A stretch of DNA of 64,000 nucleotides from Flaccisagitta enflata (Eukaryota; Chaetognatha; Sagittoidea; Aphragmophora), in NCBI GenBank assembly GCA_965153355.1, contig OZ231126.1, forward strand, positions 8,680,001 through 8,744,000. Reading direction: 5' to 3'. The notes under the pieces are model-generated. The model saw nothing but the letters and a program-made list of their open reading frames with translations. It ran no database searches and had not been told where the DNA came from. The translations under genes and the position numbers were made by a program. The stretch's first letter is position 1. The number at the start of each line of letters is the position of its first letter. This document shows, piece after piece, positions 23,313-37,849 of the stretch.

Positions 23313-23760
23313 GCGACATGGCAAGAGTCGTTAATTGCCATCCATCTTATACTTTAGTATAGGTGAGTTAAAAAGCTGCAATGACGAAATAACGAAACTG
23401 AAATATCTATGACAATGTTACGACGTATATGATTTTTTGAAGCTCTGGTACAATTTCCTTCTCATAAGGAACAGCAGCCGACGCCTCAACTGGCCAGACA
23501 AGTACCTATCTAACTATCATAATTGGTATTGATCCATAGGTATGCAGTCAAGCTGATAGTTTTGCCAGGTAAGCATTTTGTTCGTCAATAGTTAAAGATA
23601 GTTGTCAGCAATCCGGACTAAACACCATTGAAAGCTTGCAAGGCTTTCGTCCTTTTCTGGCCTCCTTTTGTAAAGGCAATGTTGTTTCTACTTTCATAGA
23701 GAGTCATAAACAATAGCGTATTTCAAAAAGTTTTACCAAATAAAATTCCTTTGCCTTATT
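23313..23760. other. No recognised feature
   Basis: Unique sequence. Confidence 0.4.
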
Positions 23761-23973
23761 AACAAGGTCGGATACTCGGCTACCCTATGCGCGTGCGAAT
23801 GGGCAAGAGCAGTGATAGAGAAGGTAACTGGGGTATTTTGGGCAGGAGCAGTGAGCTAAAAAACGCTCAAAAACACCAAAAAAAGTAAAAAGGGGACCAA
23901 CCAACCAACCGACCGAGATCAACCAATAGACGGACAGAGCGGGGTGTAGAGCCGCGTAGTTTGCGACTAAAAA
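23761..23973 (+). mobile_element. HER type A, complete
   Basis: AACAAGGTCGGATACTCGG, GCGCGTGCGAATGGGCAAG, TTTTGGGCAGGAGCAGTGAG, ACCAACCAACCGACC repeats, GCGGGGTGTAGAG and a decayed hairpin GCCGCGTAGTTTGCGACT with AAAAA. The next element starts 8 bp further on. Confidence 0.85.
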
Positions 23974-23981
23974 TCCTCCTA

Positions 23982-24573
23982 CAGGGTGTTTCATGCCAAA
24001 TTAGATATAAGAAAACGATGCCATTCTGCTTCTAAAAATGCAAAAATAGTTCTGAAAAAAAAAGATTCAAAAAGCACTTAAGCTCCGATTTTTTGTGTAA
24101 AAAATTCATGGGTTTGGGTCAAATATTTTGGCCACAACATCAATTTGAAGTAAAATGAGCATTCAAAGGAGAAGCTCTTTTAGCATAATTTTGTTTTTGA
24201 AAGTTCTTCTTTGAAGTGCTCTCATTTCTAAACGGCTGAAGCCACAGATACCAGATTGGTCTCAAATTAAAGACAATTTGATAAGCTTTAATTTGAGACT
24301 AATCTGGCATCTGTAACTCAAGTCGTTTAAAATTGAGAGCACTTAAAAGAAAAACTTTTAAAATCAAAATCATGTTAAAAGAGCTTCTCCTTTAAATGCT
24401 CATTTTACTTCAAATTGATGTTGTGGCCAAAATATTTGACCCAAACCTATGAAATTTTTACACAAAAAATCAGAGCTTAAGTGCTTTTTGGATCTTTTTT
24501 CAGAACTGTTTTTGCATTTTTAGAAGCAAAATAGCATCGTTTTCTTATATCTAGTTTGGCATGAAACACCATG
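23982..24573. mobile_element. 592-bp near-complete palindromic (foldback) MITE, TA-flanked
   Basis: Almost the whole element is an inverted repeat: CAGGGTGTTTCATGCCAAA on the left matches CATGGTGTTTCATGCCAAA on the opposite strand at the right. Pairing continues through TGGCCACAACATCAATTTG and its partner to a short centre near 24275-24295. TA at 23980-23981 and 24574-24575. It carries the TTCTAAACGGCTGAAGCC core motif. Confidence 0.85.
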
Positions 24574-24960
24574 TATTTAGTGGTCAGTAATTAGCCTAGG
24601 AATTCGGGCTTTTAATTTCCATGTATATTTTTTCAGGTCGTTAACGACAAAATTAGCTTATACAAGTGTTATAAATGTTATACTTACAGATTCAACATTA
24701 CAGATGTGTTACAGGGCTACATGTACAACATTTCTATACCACAGTTTCGTTGTATCCACAAACGGTAGTGCACTTTTTTTTACCTTGAACTCATCAAGAC
24801 AAGTCATTCAAATTGACACCAACCTTGACAGGCAAAGCCGTTAGAGGTCCGACCTTGTTCTCTTTGGGTCCATTGCTGACAGCGAGAATGTGAAAAGAGT
24901 ACAAGTTTATAAGGACAAAGCGCGTGCGTCAGAAGTTTGAAACGATGAAAACAGAAGGAC
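24574..24960. other. No recognised feature
   Basis: Unique sequence. Confidence 0.4.
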
Positions 24961-24964
24961 AATT

Positions 24965-25435
24965 AGTGATACAAGCATCGCAAATGGTCGACGGTACTCG
25001 TTGCCCTGCTCAATTGATGGGGCAAACTAATCATACAAGCATCGCCAATGGTCGATGGTACTCGTTGCCCTGCTTCATTAAAGCGGCATACATGCATTGC
25101 ATATGGTCAGCGGTACTAGTTGCCCTGCTTAATTGATGGGACAGATTAGTGAGGAGAAACCAAGGCAACAGTCAAAGAGGGTTAATTTTCCGTAAAACAC
25201 TTGGCCCGCGTTTAGGCCAGAAAGGGTTGATTTCAAGCCTTGAGGAGCTTATTTCAAGGCTGAGAGAGCTGATTTATGACCCTGGAGGTCTTGTTCCAGG
25301 CCTGAGGGGGCTGATAACCTGTTGTTCTGTATCACAAGGCCATTTTAGCGCATTAAGCATAGAGGAGATGGATGTATCGAATTTAGCCCTTGTGTTCTAC
25401 AGGATATCAACCCCTTGGGGCCGTCCCCCGTGCCT
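24965..25435 (-). mobile_element. E element (type E2) with triplicated tail
   Basis: Three direct copies (about 65 bp each) of ATGGTCGACGGTACTCG and TTGCCCTGCT correspond to the E tail complement. They are followed by about 20-bp GATTTCAAGCCTTGAGGAGC units, and the right end TGTGTTCTACAGGATATC, AACCCCTTGGGGCCG matches the E2 terminal repeat. The left terminal repeat is not clear. Confidence 0.6.
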
Positions 25436-25649
25436 AAAAAGTAAGAGGATAACTTAATGTATACTCAATAATAGCACTTTTACACTTTGTTACATATCTG
25501 TAAATATATGGATCCATTTTACATTACACTTAAGTTAATTGACTTAACTATCATGTGTGAATACAACTTATATAACCGATCAAATTAGTTCTTATAACCA
25601 TAATAATTCTAAAAAAAAAGAGAAGAACAAACATTTGTGAAGTATGGAA

Positions 25650-25735
25650 GGATAAGATGGATAAGTAGACCGATCCAAAGATAAACTGACGGACAAAATG
25701 TTATGTAGAGTCGCGTTGCAAGCGTCTCAGAAAAA
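25650..25735 (+). mobile_element. HER remnant, hairpin end
   Basis: GACCGATCC, GACGGACAAAATGTTATG, TAGAGTCGCGTTGCAAGCG. Recognisable type A/B end; body lost. Confidence 0.55.
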
Positions 25736-25784
25736 GAAGCCAATAGCCAACCAAAAAATGAGAGGGACGAGAGAAGAGTAGGTA

Positions 25785-25815
25785 GAAAAGAGAGAGAGAG
25801 AGAGAGAGAGAGATG
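25785..25815 (+). repeat. (GA)n microsatellite
   Basis: Short GA run with flanking GACA-like sequence. Confidence 0.85.
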
Positions 25816-25903
25816 AGAGACAGGAAAACAGGCAGAGAGACAGAAGGAGACATGCAAAGAATGAGACATTCACATCAGAAAGGGGGGGGGGGAAGAAACA
25901 GCG

Positions 25904-26593
<690 letters not shown>

Positions 26594-26626
<33 letters not shown>
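26594..26626 (+). repeat. (GA)n microsatellite
   Basis: Short GA run. Confidence 0.9.
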
Positions 26627-26627
<1 letters not shown>

Positions 26628-26734
26628 TGTCAAGAACTGGTAAAAGGCAAACGGTTTTCTCTATTTTTCCCAATTTACAGGTCATTGACATTCCGATGGG
26701 CAATTGACCTGTGTTCGTTGGACTGTTATGCAAG

Positions 26735-26880
26735 ACATGAATATTTAGTGTCAGCAACAGCGACAGTAATTGGCAGGTGCTGTTGGACTATCAAAGCGCC
26801 AATGACAGTGATCAAGCCGAACATCAGTGTCTTATGCCAGCCTTAAAAATATTTACAGTGTCAGCAACAGCGAGTTTTTA
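26735..26880 (+). repeat. Direct duplication containing GTGTCAGCAACAGCGA
   Basis: AATATTT...AGTGTCAGCAACAGCGA occurs at about 26739 and 26847. It is too short to classify. Confidence 0.6.
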
Positions 26881-26939
26881 CAATATCTCTTTTTGGCGTT
26901 TTACTTTTAGTGTGGTTCACGTCGGTCTTGATTATGTCT

Positions 26940-27090
26940 CATCTTTCAATCATGTGTGTCCTGTCAGTTGTAATTATCTCATGTGTCTAGCGTGTCTCGT
27001 GTGTCTCAAGTGTCTATAGTGTGTCTACGTCTAGCATGTTTCGTGTGTCTTGTGTGTCTCACGTATTAAGTGTGTTTCGTGTCTCGTGCT
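26940..27090 (+). repeat. Degenerate GTGTCT / CGTGTCTC repeat
   Basis: Irregular units such as CTCGTGTGTCTCAAG and GTGTCTACG over about 150 bp. Confidence 0.7.
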
Positions 27091-27187
27091 TGATTCATCT
27101 CCGCCTCAAGCATGTCTAAACGTGATTTATGTTTCTCGGCATCCTGAGTGAGCAAATATTTGATGACGTAATTAGTTGTTGTAGAGA

Positions 27188-27268
27188 GAAGCAGCAGCAC
27201 AACAGCGGCAACAGCGCAACAGCGGCAACATTTCAACAGCAGCAATAGCGCTGCAACAGCAGCATTCT
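27188..27268 (+). repeat. Imperfect CAG/CAACAG repeat
   Basis: GCAGCAGCACAACAGCGGCAA-like pattern, interrupted; no coding context. Confidence 0.8.
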
Positions 27269-27494
27269 CAGTGGATTAGAGGGTAACCCGAATCTACGAA
27301 AATAATCAAGGCCAAAGGACGTGACAAAATCCCTCTTAATAACCACCGTAAACAAGACCAACTAAGTGTGTAAGGAGAATAATTGGAACAAAAAAAAACA
27401 TGCACCATGACCATCTATTTGCTGACTGATGCACACACGCGGGTGAGCCTACTATGCAATTCTCAATCTTGAATAAAGAGGCCACACTGCCGCA

Positions 27495-27655
27495 GATCCC
27501 ACCACCATGAAAAACAAATACCCAACACTCTCCTATCACCCCCTATTCATCACCAATTCACCTACACATTGCATAAGATCCCACCAACACGAAATATGAA
27601 TACACTTCACCCCCCTATTACCCCCTATTTACCACCAATTCACCTCGAGGCAATG
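27495..27655 (+). repeat. ~85-bp direct duplication
   Basis: AGATCCCACCAC, CACCCCCTATT and ACCAATTCACCT recur in the same order about 85 bp apart. Confidence 0.75.
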
Positions 27656-27974
27656 CTCAGGCCGTTTTAACTACTTTCATTCCACGTTTGCTTTTGCTGT
27701 TACTTTTGCTTTTATTTTCCATTCGACTTTTGCTTTTGCCTTCTCTATCGTTAAAAAAGAATTTTGATATACCCCTCAATTCATTGGAAGCATCCAACCG
27801 AGGTGATCAAGGATCAACTGCAGTTGCCATGGGGGTCTCAATCTAATTATTCATGAATTTACAAATGATAAAAGACATGATTAAATGGAGCTTAAAGAGG
27901 ATATGAAGAGACGCGAAACAACAAAAAAAGCAACCCAACCAAATCAAAGCCTATTGCATCCCAAACCAAATTAG
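27656..27974. other. No recognised feature
   Basis: CTTTTGCTTTTG-rich patch at 27680-27745, otherwise unique. Confidence 0.4.
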
Positions 27975-27975
27975 C

Positions 27976-28340
<365 letters not shown>

Positions 28341-28351
28341 GACACACAAAA

Positions 28352-29152
28352 CGGTCAGGAGTCCCGCTTGCAAAAAGCTCAAGTAAAAAAAAAATGGACC
28401 CATCCCAGATTTTTGCACAGGGGACCTAAAAAGGCTGTAGAACAAGATTCTGATACCCATTTTGTCCTGACTTGAGCCAAAAAAATTAGAAACGTTTTTT
28501 TGTGCAAAAAACAGCTATTTTTCATAAAAAAATAGTATAAAATGAAACATTTTGGACTTTTTTTTTACAGAAACATAAAGTACCAATAGCAATCAATACT
28601 TCAGTAAACCTAGAACAATTTTGAATAGGTCTAAGAGGTTCAAAAATAGTGTTAAAACTGCCAAAAATGAAAAAATGACTTAAAAATAAAAAAATTCAAA
28701 AACTGATTTTTTTAGAACAGTTTCTTAAGGTATGATATGCTGTCAGTATAAATTTCATTGGTATGCTTAAAGAAACATGCATGTTATATTAAAAAAACAT
28801 GAAACCGCAATATGCAAATGAGATCAAATTGCAAATTTTCAAGATTAGCCAAAATCGTATAAATACACCAAAAATTGAATCAGCACAGTACAAATGATCA
28901 AAATACATCAATTTTTTTTCAGTCCAAATTAATATAAAAATGTTGAAAAAATAGTGTTTTCATAGCAAAAAACTCAATTTTTTACACAAAAAAGCGTTTC
29001 TACTTTTTTTGGCTCAAGTTAGGTCAAAATGAATATCAGAATCGGATTCTACAGCCTTTTTAGGTCCCCTGTAGAAAAATCTATGATGGGTCCATTTATT
29101 TTTTTTTTTAAACCCTTAAAATTGAGATTTTCTCCAACCGGAATCCTGACCG
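28352..29152. mobile_element. 801-bp element with ~170-bp inverted termini
   Basis: Ends CGGTCAGGAGTCCCG and, complementary, CGGTCAGGATTCCGG. Pairing continues through ATGGACCCATC, CAGGGGACCTAAAAAGGC and TGAGCCAAAAAAA. The interior is AT-rich with no coding. It sits against the CA tract with A-rich flanks on both sides, so a short target duplication cannot be resolved. Confidence 0.75.
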
Positions 29153-29880
29153 AAAAAGAAAGAAACAAAGACAAAGAAACGAGAGAATAAAAAAAGAGGA
29201 GATTAAGCTTTATTAAATTGCACAGTAAGATTATCGTATCATTAATCATTAATCATGATCTTTTGAGATGAATATTTAAGAGATATTGCAAATTCTCAGA
29301 GGTGATCGTGGCTTCAGTAGGCTACCTCCACTTGAGCGTTCCGACTTAAAAAGACAGGTACAGTCAAACCCCGCTATACTGGATCCATGAGTAACCGTAA
29401 TGGTGGCTAGTTCACGCATAATAGGCGACTTTTTCGAAAGGTTACATAGCTTTTGACCAGTCTTGTGATGATTTCTGAAGAGGGAATATTTTTTCAGAAA
29501 TTTGAAGGATAGTTGTGGTGGGTCCGGATCAAACACCTGTTAGAGCTCCAAAGGCTCTTCTTCTTATTTTAGATGTTGTAGATTTTAAAAATGTTGAGTA
29601 GTAATTTTGTCCAACATTTATACGATAGTTGGTGGGCGTAAGACAGGAATGAATCATTTTGGCCATTCTAGGCATCCTGCCCGGCGCACTGTGCAAGATG
29701 TATCCTGCCCGGCGCACTGTGCAAGGTGCCCAAGCATTGGAAGTGATTTGGTTTGGGATCAGGTGGTTCATTGTGACTGTACAAAACGCTTTAGTCTTTA
29801 AGGATAAATCTCGGCCAACGCATTTTTAGGCGCCATTTTCTTTTTCATTCAATTCAATCTCCTTTCCTGACTTAATCACT
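29153..29880. other. Mostly unique, with a MITE end and a 30-bp duplication
   Basis: 29361-29390 reads ACAGTCAAACCCCGCTATAC, like one end of the MITE at 12878. CATCCTGCCCGGCGCACTG, TGCAAG is duplicated at about 29671 and 29703. No gene recognised. Confidence 0.5.
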
Positions 29881-29884
29881 GAAT

Positions 29885-30632
<748 letters not shown>

Positions 30633-30633
30633 C

Positions 30634-31005
30634 AAGTGTCTGGTCTTTATAATCCCGCGGATTCGCGAAATTATAAGAGGCTTTGTTCGTCTGGCGCGTC
30701 TGTTGGTTAGTTGGCTGGTTGGTTGGTCTGTAAGTATTTTGAAACCGCCTCTTTCCCACCTAACCTCTTCCCCCAACGCCCCTCTATCGAAGACGTTATC
30801 TAAACCCCATCGGGAAGTGTCTGGTCTTTTTAGGTCCCGCGGATTCGCAAAATTATAAGAGGCTTTGTTCGTCTGGCGCGTCTGTTGGTTAGTTGGCTGG
30901 TTGGTTAGTCTGTAAGGCTGGAGATAAGTATTTTGAAACCGCTTATTTCCCACCTAACCCCTTCCCCCGAACGACCCTCTATCGAAGACGTTATCGTAAC
31001 CCCAT
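30634..31005 (-). mobile_element. HER-like type G, two tandem copies (181-bp period)
   Basis: AAGTGTCTGGTCTTT, CCCGCGGATTCGC, TTATAAGAGGCTTTG, TTCGTCTGGCGCGTC, GGTTAGTTGGCTGG, then ACCCTCTATCGAAGACG. The whole block recurs 181 bp later. TATAAGAGGCTTTGT and the GGTT stretch match the HER hairpin-side layout. The paired X motif is not obvious. Confidence 0.55.
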
Positions 31006-31179
31006 GTTATGCGTTCCAATTTTTTTGGTTGTTAGAACACCTCGTGGGCAGTTTCAGTATCATTTCTCTACTTGATAAGTCTTTCAGTCACCATAAAAGA
31101 AATCATAAAGGATCATGAATGGAAAACCTTGTGGGTGTGTTACTACTGACGACAGCGATCGGGATCGTTGTCGTTAATC

Positions 31180-31368
31180 ATGTTTACAGCGTGAACACTT
31201 ATTTTGAATTTTTGCTGTCCTGCAAAGGAGTAAGCGAAGTGAGTGAGTATGCGAAAAGAGTGAGGGAACAAAGTGGATTGCTGTGAAGCAAGTGAGCAGT
31301 GTAAGTGGTGCGAACGAATTAATGTGGCGAGCAACCGATTGACCTATTTTAACTGCGGTTGTCTGCGA
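31180..31368 (+). repeat. Dispersed repeat H, copy 1
   Basis: TTTACAGCGTGAACAC at the start and ACTGCGGTTGTC at the end, with GAGTGAGTGA-like and GTGCGAACGAA internal blocks. Homologous to 37378-37588 and, in part, 62827-62900. Confidence 0.6.
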
Positions 31369-31663
31369 GTAGTAACGCACCTCATGTCCGTTTCTCAGAT
31401 ATATACCCAGATTCTCAGTGAGAGGGCATGTTTGTTTTTCGACCAGACGATAAACATAAACTTGAACTTAGCCTGGAGCTGTTTTGTGCAATGCGGCAAA
31501 TCTAACTTACTTTCCTTCTTTTTGCACTATGGCACGGGTCGGATATTTTTCTCTCTTTTTTTATTGCAATAGATTTATTGCAGTTTGAGAGAACAGCTAT
31601 TTTGACCCTATCATGATAAGGTATTACTCCAACACAAAATTCATTGTAGGAAGATGTTATATA
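31369..31663. other. No recognised feature
   Basis: Unique sequence. Confidence 0.4.
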
Positions 31664-32165
31664 AGTGGTCAGCGGTACCCGTGCCCTGCTTGAGTAGTAT
31701 GTGATTTAGGTTGAGGGGGAGCAGGGCAGCGGCCCCAAAGGGGGTGAAGTCCTGTTGAACACAGGGGGAATCTGTCTGTCCGTCCGTCCGTCCATCCGTC
31801 CATCCGTCCGTTCATCCTTCTGTCTGCCTTCCCTCTGTCCAGGATGCTCTATTATTCAAACTCTCATTACATAACATAGAGAAAGGACAAAAGGCAGAAT
31901 ATGGACATCGGTACCCAAACCCTTCTTGAGTAGTTTGTTGGTTAAATTGAGGGGGTACCAGGCTAGGATCTGGATCACTGAGGCCAGAATCTGGACCTCA
32001 GAGATCAGTTTCTTAGTCTCTCAGGCCAGCATTTGAATCTCTGAGGCTAGGATTTGGATCTATAAGGCCATGATTTGGGTCTTAGAGGCCAGAACCTGCA
32101 ACTTGGAGGCTATAATCTGGGTCCCAGTGATCAAGATCTGGGTCTTTAAGGCTAGGAAGGGGGTT
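31664..32165 (-). mobile_element. Two tandem partial E2 elements
   Basis: First copy: tail complement GTGGTCAGCGGTACCCG, then GGGCAGCGGCCCCAAAGG, GAAGTCCTGTTGAACACAGG and GTCCGTCC repeats. A second tail, ACATCGGTACCCAAACCC and CTTGAGTAGTTTG, begins near 31903. It is followed by about 24-bp GAGGCCAGAATCTGGA units to 32160. The far terminal repeat is not found. Confidence 0.6.
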
Positions 32166-32172
32166 TTAGAAT

Positions 32173-32370
32173 TGTGCCTACCTTGGAGCAAACACTCTGA
32201 TGTTGTTGCTTCAACACTGTCATACCAATGTGCTTTTCTTGAAGCGAACACTCAGATGTTGTTGCTCCAACATTATCATACCACTGTGCCTACCTTGGAG
32301 CAAACACTCAGATGCTGTTGATTTAACACTATCGCACCACTGTGCCTACCTTGGAGCGAATCCCCGCCTC
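32173..32370 (+). repeat. 56-bp tandem repeat
   Basis: TGTGCCTACCTTGGAGC (second copy variant) starts at 32173, 32229, 32285 and 32341, an exact 56-bp period. Units carry GATGTTGTTGCT and end CATACCAC. Confidence 0.9.
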
Positions 32371-33145
32371 AACAAAACAGTGTTTGGGAGGTCAGATCAA
32401 ATGCTCTTATAGATTCCACATTCGTGTTTTTCTCTGCTCAAAGAAAATGTTTCGCATTTTGAGGAAAGAATGAAGAAGTCACCGGATCCAAAGAAGGTCT
32501 GTAATATATATGATATGTTCATGTATTTCTTTGTATATGTCTTTATTTCATCACTAGTGACGGCACATACCAACAATTATTGGATCATTACATTAAACAA
32601 TCATTTATGGGTCTTTTTCGTCACTTTTTCGCTTGAGTGCAATTTAAGTAGAATTGCTTAACCACAGTCATTTTCCAAATTGATGCATTTGTAGATAGTC
32701 TGGCTACTTATGATTTTTTTTCCTGTAAATTACTGATTAAGTAAAGCCATTACAACCAAAGGCCATAATCTGGCAAATAATACATGGCAACTTTTCACGA
32801 TACTGTGTTAACATTATGGAGCTGAATTGACGCATAAATGGTAGCCGTGTATCCGGCCTTGTTTTCCTTTGAGTTTTCAGAGGAACAAACGAAGAAACTC
32901 GCACACACTTTTCCATTTCAACGGTTTTCGCCAATTGCCCCATTAGCTGGCAGATGATTGGTATTTTAGTGGCAACCTGATGGCATCTTGTTATAAAACT
33001 CTCCTCCCAGGGTGTTTGTGTGCACATGGGCACAAGCTTGTGTGCACAAGCATGTGTGTCAAGTCAAGTGCGTGAAAGGGCAACAGAAAAGAATTAAAGA
33101 AGGATGAGGAAGAAGAGGCAAGAGATGAGAGGAAAGAGAGGAGCA
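32371..33145. other. Unique, with a solo HER leader
   Basis: 32842-32864 reads GGTAGCCGTGTATCCGGCC, TTGTT, the leader end of a type A HER without the rest. Otherwise no feature recognised. Confidence 0.5.
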
Positions 33146-33148
33146 AAT

Positions 33149-34450
<1,302 letters not shown>

Positions 34451-34454
34451 CTTA

Positions 34455-34622
34455 GAAGAAGAAGAAGAAGAAGAAGAAGAAAAAGAAAAAGAAAAAGAAA
34501 AAGAAAAAGAAAAAGAAAAAGAAAAAGAAGAAGAAGAAGAAGAAGAAGAAGAGAAAGAAGAGGAGGAAGAAGACGAAGAAGAAGAAGAAGAATAAGAAGA
34601 AGAAGAAGAAGAAGAAGAAGAT
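34455..34622 (+). repeat. (GAA)n with GAAAAA patches
   Basis: Purine tract of GAA with an AAAAAG-hexamer middle. GA-rich sequence continues weakly to 34920. Confidence 0.9.
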
Positions 34623-34957
34623 GGTTTAGAAGAGAATTGATGATGAAGAGGAGAAAAAATGCATGAGACTAACGATGGAGCAGATTTGATGGAATTTCAG
34701 ATTGACGCTTAAGTTCTTTCCCAAGAGAAAGAACAGAAAAAGGCAACGGATGTAGGAGGAAAGAAGGAAGGAAGGCAGAAGGAGAAAAAGAGGATGGAAA
34801 GGGAGAAGAAGGACAGGAAAGAAGGGAGGAAGATAGGGGAGAAGGAAGAAAGACAGGGAGATTCCAGAAACAAGAAGAAGGAGAAAAGGAGGAAATGATA
34901 AGGCGAGAAGAAGGAAAGGTTTCGTGAAATTATGAAAGAAAAGACAAAAAGAAAACG

Positions 34958-35158
34958 AAACAAGGCCGGATACACGCGTACCCCAGTAGCGTGCAGGTGG
35001 GCAGGGGCCGTATCTGAGGTCACTTCATCATTTGGGCAGGAGCGGTGAGGCCAAAAACCGCTAAAACCCCCAAAAAGTAAAGTGTGACGAACCGATGGGT
35101 TGACAAACGGACCAACAGACCGACAAAGCGGGATGTAGAGTCGCATAGCACGCAAAAT
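34958..35158 (+). mobile_element. HER type A, complete
   Basis: AACAAGGCCGGATACACG, GTAGCGTGCAGGTGGGCAGG, CATTTGGGCAGGAGCGGTG, AAAAAGTAAAGTGTGACG, GACCAACAGACC, GCGGGATGTAGAG and the eroded hairpin GTCGCATAGCACGCAAAATAA. Confidence 0.85.
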
Positions 35159-35487
35159 AAACCTTCATGTAGACAAAGAAATCGAATCACACGATGAAAA
35201 GAAAAAGGTGGAGTCAGAAAGACAAACGGGATTACCATGAATATCCCTCCATTGACGATGTAAAAGACACCACATTCATTCCTGCTACTTTTCTTTTTGT
35301 ATAAAATGTAAAATGTTCACATTTTCTGCTGCTTAGTTTTTGCTTCTGGAATAATCGATGCAGAAAGTATGGGGAAAAAATGATAACACGAAATCGAAAA
35401 AAAAAAAAGATGGCAAACATAAAATCCGGCGCTTGCTAAGATAAACAAGGCCAACACCTATAAGTCGCGTGCGAGACTTACATAATC

Positions 35488-36728
35488 GCTTAATTATATA
35501 AGTACGTTATTTCCTGTAATGACAAAATGACTATAATTACCTATTGACCTATAATTGCCTATAATGACCTATAATTACCTATAATTACCTATAATTACCC
35601 ATAATCAAATAATGACCTATAAGTACCTATGATTACCTATAATTACATATGGACCAATAATTACCTGTAATGACTTATGATTACCCATGATTACCCATAA
35701 CTACTATAATAACATAATGACCTATAATTACCTATAATGACCTATGATTTCCAATAATTACCTATAATTACCTTTAATTACCCATGATTAAATAACGACC
35801 TATAAGTACCTATAAAGACCTATAATTACCTATAATCACATACCAACAATTACTATATAAAAACATGATGACCTATAATTACCTATATTGACCTGTGATT
35901 ACCTACAATTACCTATAATGACCTATAATTGCCCATAATTAAATAATGACCTTTAAGTACCTAAAAAAAGGCCTATGATTACCTATAATTACATATGGAC
36001 CAATAATTACCTATAATGAACTATGATTACCCATATTTACCCATAACTACCTTTGATTACATAATGACCTATAATGACCTATGATTACCCAAAATTACCT
36101 ATAATTGCATAATGACCTATAATTACCTATAAATACCTATGATTAGCTAGAATTACCTATAATTGAATAATGACCTACAATTACCTATAATTGTCTATTG
36201 ACGTATAATTACCTATGATTATCTAAAATGACCTATAATTACCTATAATTACATGATGACCTATAGTTACCTATAATAATCTATAATTACCTTTAATTAC
36301 CTATGATTATCTATAATTACATAAGGACCATTAATTACCAATAATTACTTAAAATTGCATAATGACCTGAAATGACATATAATTACCTATTATGACGTAT
36401 AATTACCTATAATTACATGACCTATAATAACCTGTGATTACCTGTAATTACCTATAACTACCTATAATTACCTATGATTACCTATAATTACCTATAATTA
36501 CCTTTAATTACCTATAATTACCTATGATTACATACTGACCTATAATTACCGATAATGACCTATAATTGCATAATAACCTATAATAACCTTTAATGACCTA
36601 TAATTACCTATAATCACATAATGACCTATAATTACCTACAATGACTTATGATTACCTATAATGACCTATGATTACCTATAATTGCATAATGACCTATGAT
36701 GACCTATAATTACCTATGATTACCCAAT
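35488..36728 (+). repeat. TAATTACCTA / TAATGACCTA array
   Basis: About 1.2 kb of degenerate 10-bp units, with the two forms mixed and scattered ATTACATAATGACC landmarks. Confidence 0.9.
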
Positions 36729-36739
36729 TATGTAAATAA

Positions 36740-37160
36740 AAAGTGAAATAACTATATTGACTAAAATGACTAAGATGACTGAGAATGACTTATAATGACT
36801 TAGAATGACTAAAAATGACTTAAAATGACCTAAGATGATGTATAATGACTTATAATGACTTAAAATGACATAAAATGACTTAAAATGACTTAAAATGATG
36901 AAAAGGATTATATTGACTAAAATGACAATAATGACTTAAACTGACTTGGAGTGACTTAAATGTCTTAAAATCACTTGAAATGACTTAAAATCACTTGAAA
37001 TGACTTGAAATAACTTAAAATTATTTAGAATGACTTAAAATGATGAAAAGGACTATATTGACTAAAATGACAAAAATGACTTAAAATGACTTAAAATGAC
37101 TCAAAATGACTCAGAATGACTTAGAATGACTTAGAATGACTTAGAATGACTAAAAATGAC
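36740..37160 (+). repeat. AAAATGACTT array
   Basis: About 420 bp of 10-bp units TTAAAATGAC, with a duplicated TGAAAAGGA(T/C)TATATTGAC landmark at about 36898 and 37043. This is the unit type of ordinary HER-B middles. Confidence 0.9.
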
Positions 37161-37287
37161 CTAAAGAAATAAAATTGATAAAAAAAGTAAAGTGTGACCG
37201 ACCGACCGACCGACCAACCAACCGACCGACCGACCGACCAACGGACACAGCGGGTTGTAGAGTCGCGTGCACGCGACTAAAAACTGA

Positions 37288-37690
37288 GCCAAAAACTCAT
37301 CACTTTCCCCGCAGTTGTAATGTTTCTTTTGTATACGGGCGTGTTTCCAATGACAACAACAAACGCGAGTGTTCTGGTGAAACGCGTTTACAGCGTGAAC
37401 ACATTTTCATGAATTTCAACCGTCCCGCGAGGGAGTGAGTGAAGAGAGTGAGTGAGCCCACAAACGGAGCAAGCAAGTGAAGCGGGAGTAGCGAAGCAGA
37501 CTGCTGCAGATTGAGTGAGCAGAGCGAGCGGTGCGAGCAAACGAACGTAGCGAGCGACCCAGTGGCCCATTCAAAACGCGGTTGTCACATATAGAAACAA
37601 GCCTGAACACATCGACTACACCAAGCGCATTCAAGCATCAAGAACAGACCAAAACTCATCATCTTCGCTGCCATTGTAACATTTCGGCAT
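37288..37690 (+). repeat. Dispersed repeat H, copy 2, inside a ~37-bp direct repeat
   Basis: The core 37378-37588 begins AACGCGTTTACAGCGTGAAC and ends AACGCGGTTGTC, homologous to 31180. It is bracketed by CCAAAAACTCATCACTTTCC (37288) and ACCAAAACTCATCATCTTCG (37648), an imperfect direct repeat. No coding recognised. Confidence 0.6.
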
Positions 37691-37849
37691 TTGTCAAGGC
37701 AGAGATCACCCGATCCAAACAAAGGCACCCTCAAAGCTCATGTCATCTTTGATGCCGTTTTACGTTTTGTGAGGCTCATGCAGGTAAAAAGCTGGAATGG
37801 TGCCTTTTGATCGAGACTCACCAAATGCCGTTGTTACGGTGTGTGCTTT

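Larger units (their letters stand above)
35444..37283 (+). mobile_element. Giant HER type B (1.84 kb) with expanded middle
   Basis: Leader AACAAGGCCAACACCTATAA, subterminal GTCGCGTGCGAGACTTA, then about 1.7 kb of 10-bp repeats, AAAATTGATAAAAAAAGTAA, AGTGTGACCGACCGACC, GCGGGTTGTAGAG and the perfect hairpin AGTCGCGTGCACGCGACT with AAAAA. Ordinary type B copies are about 190-240 bp with a handful of the same 10-bp units, so this copy has grown about nine-fold from within. Confidence 0.85.
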
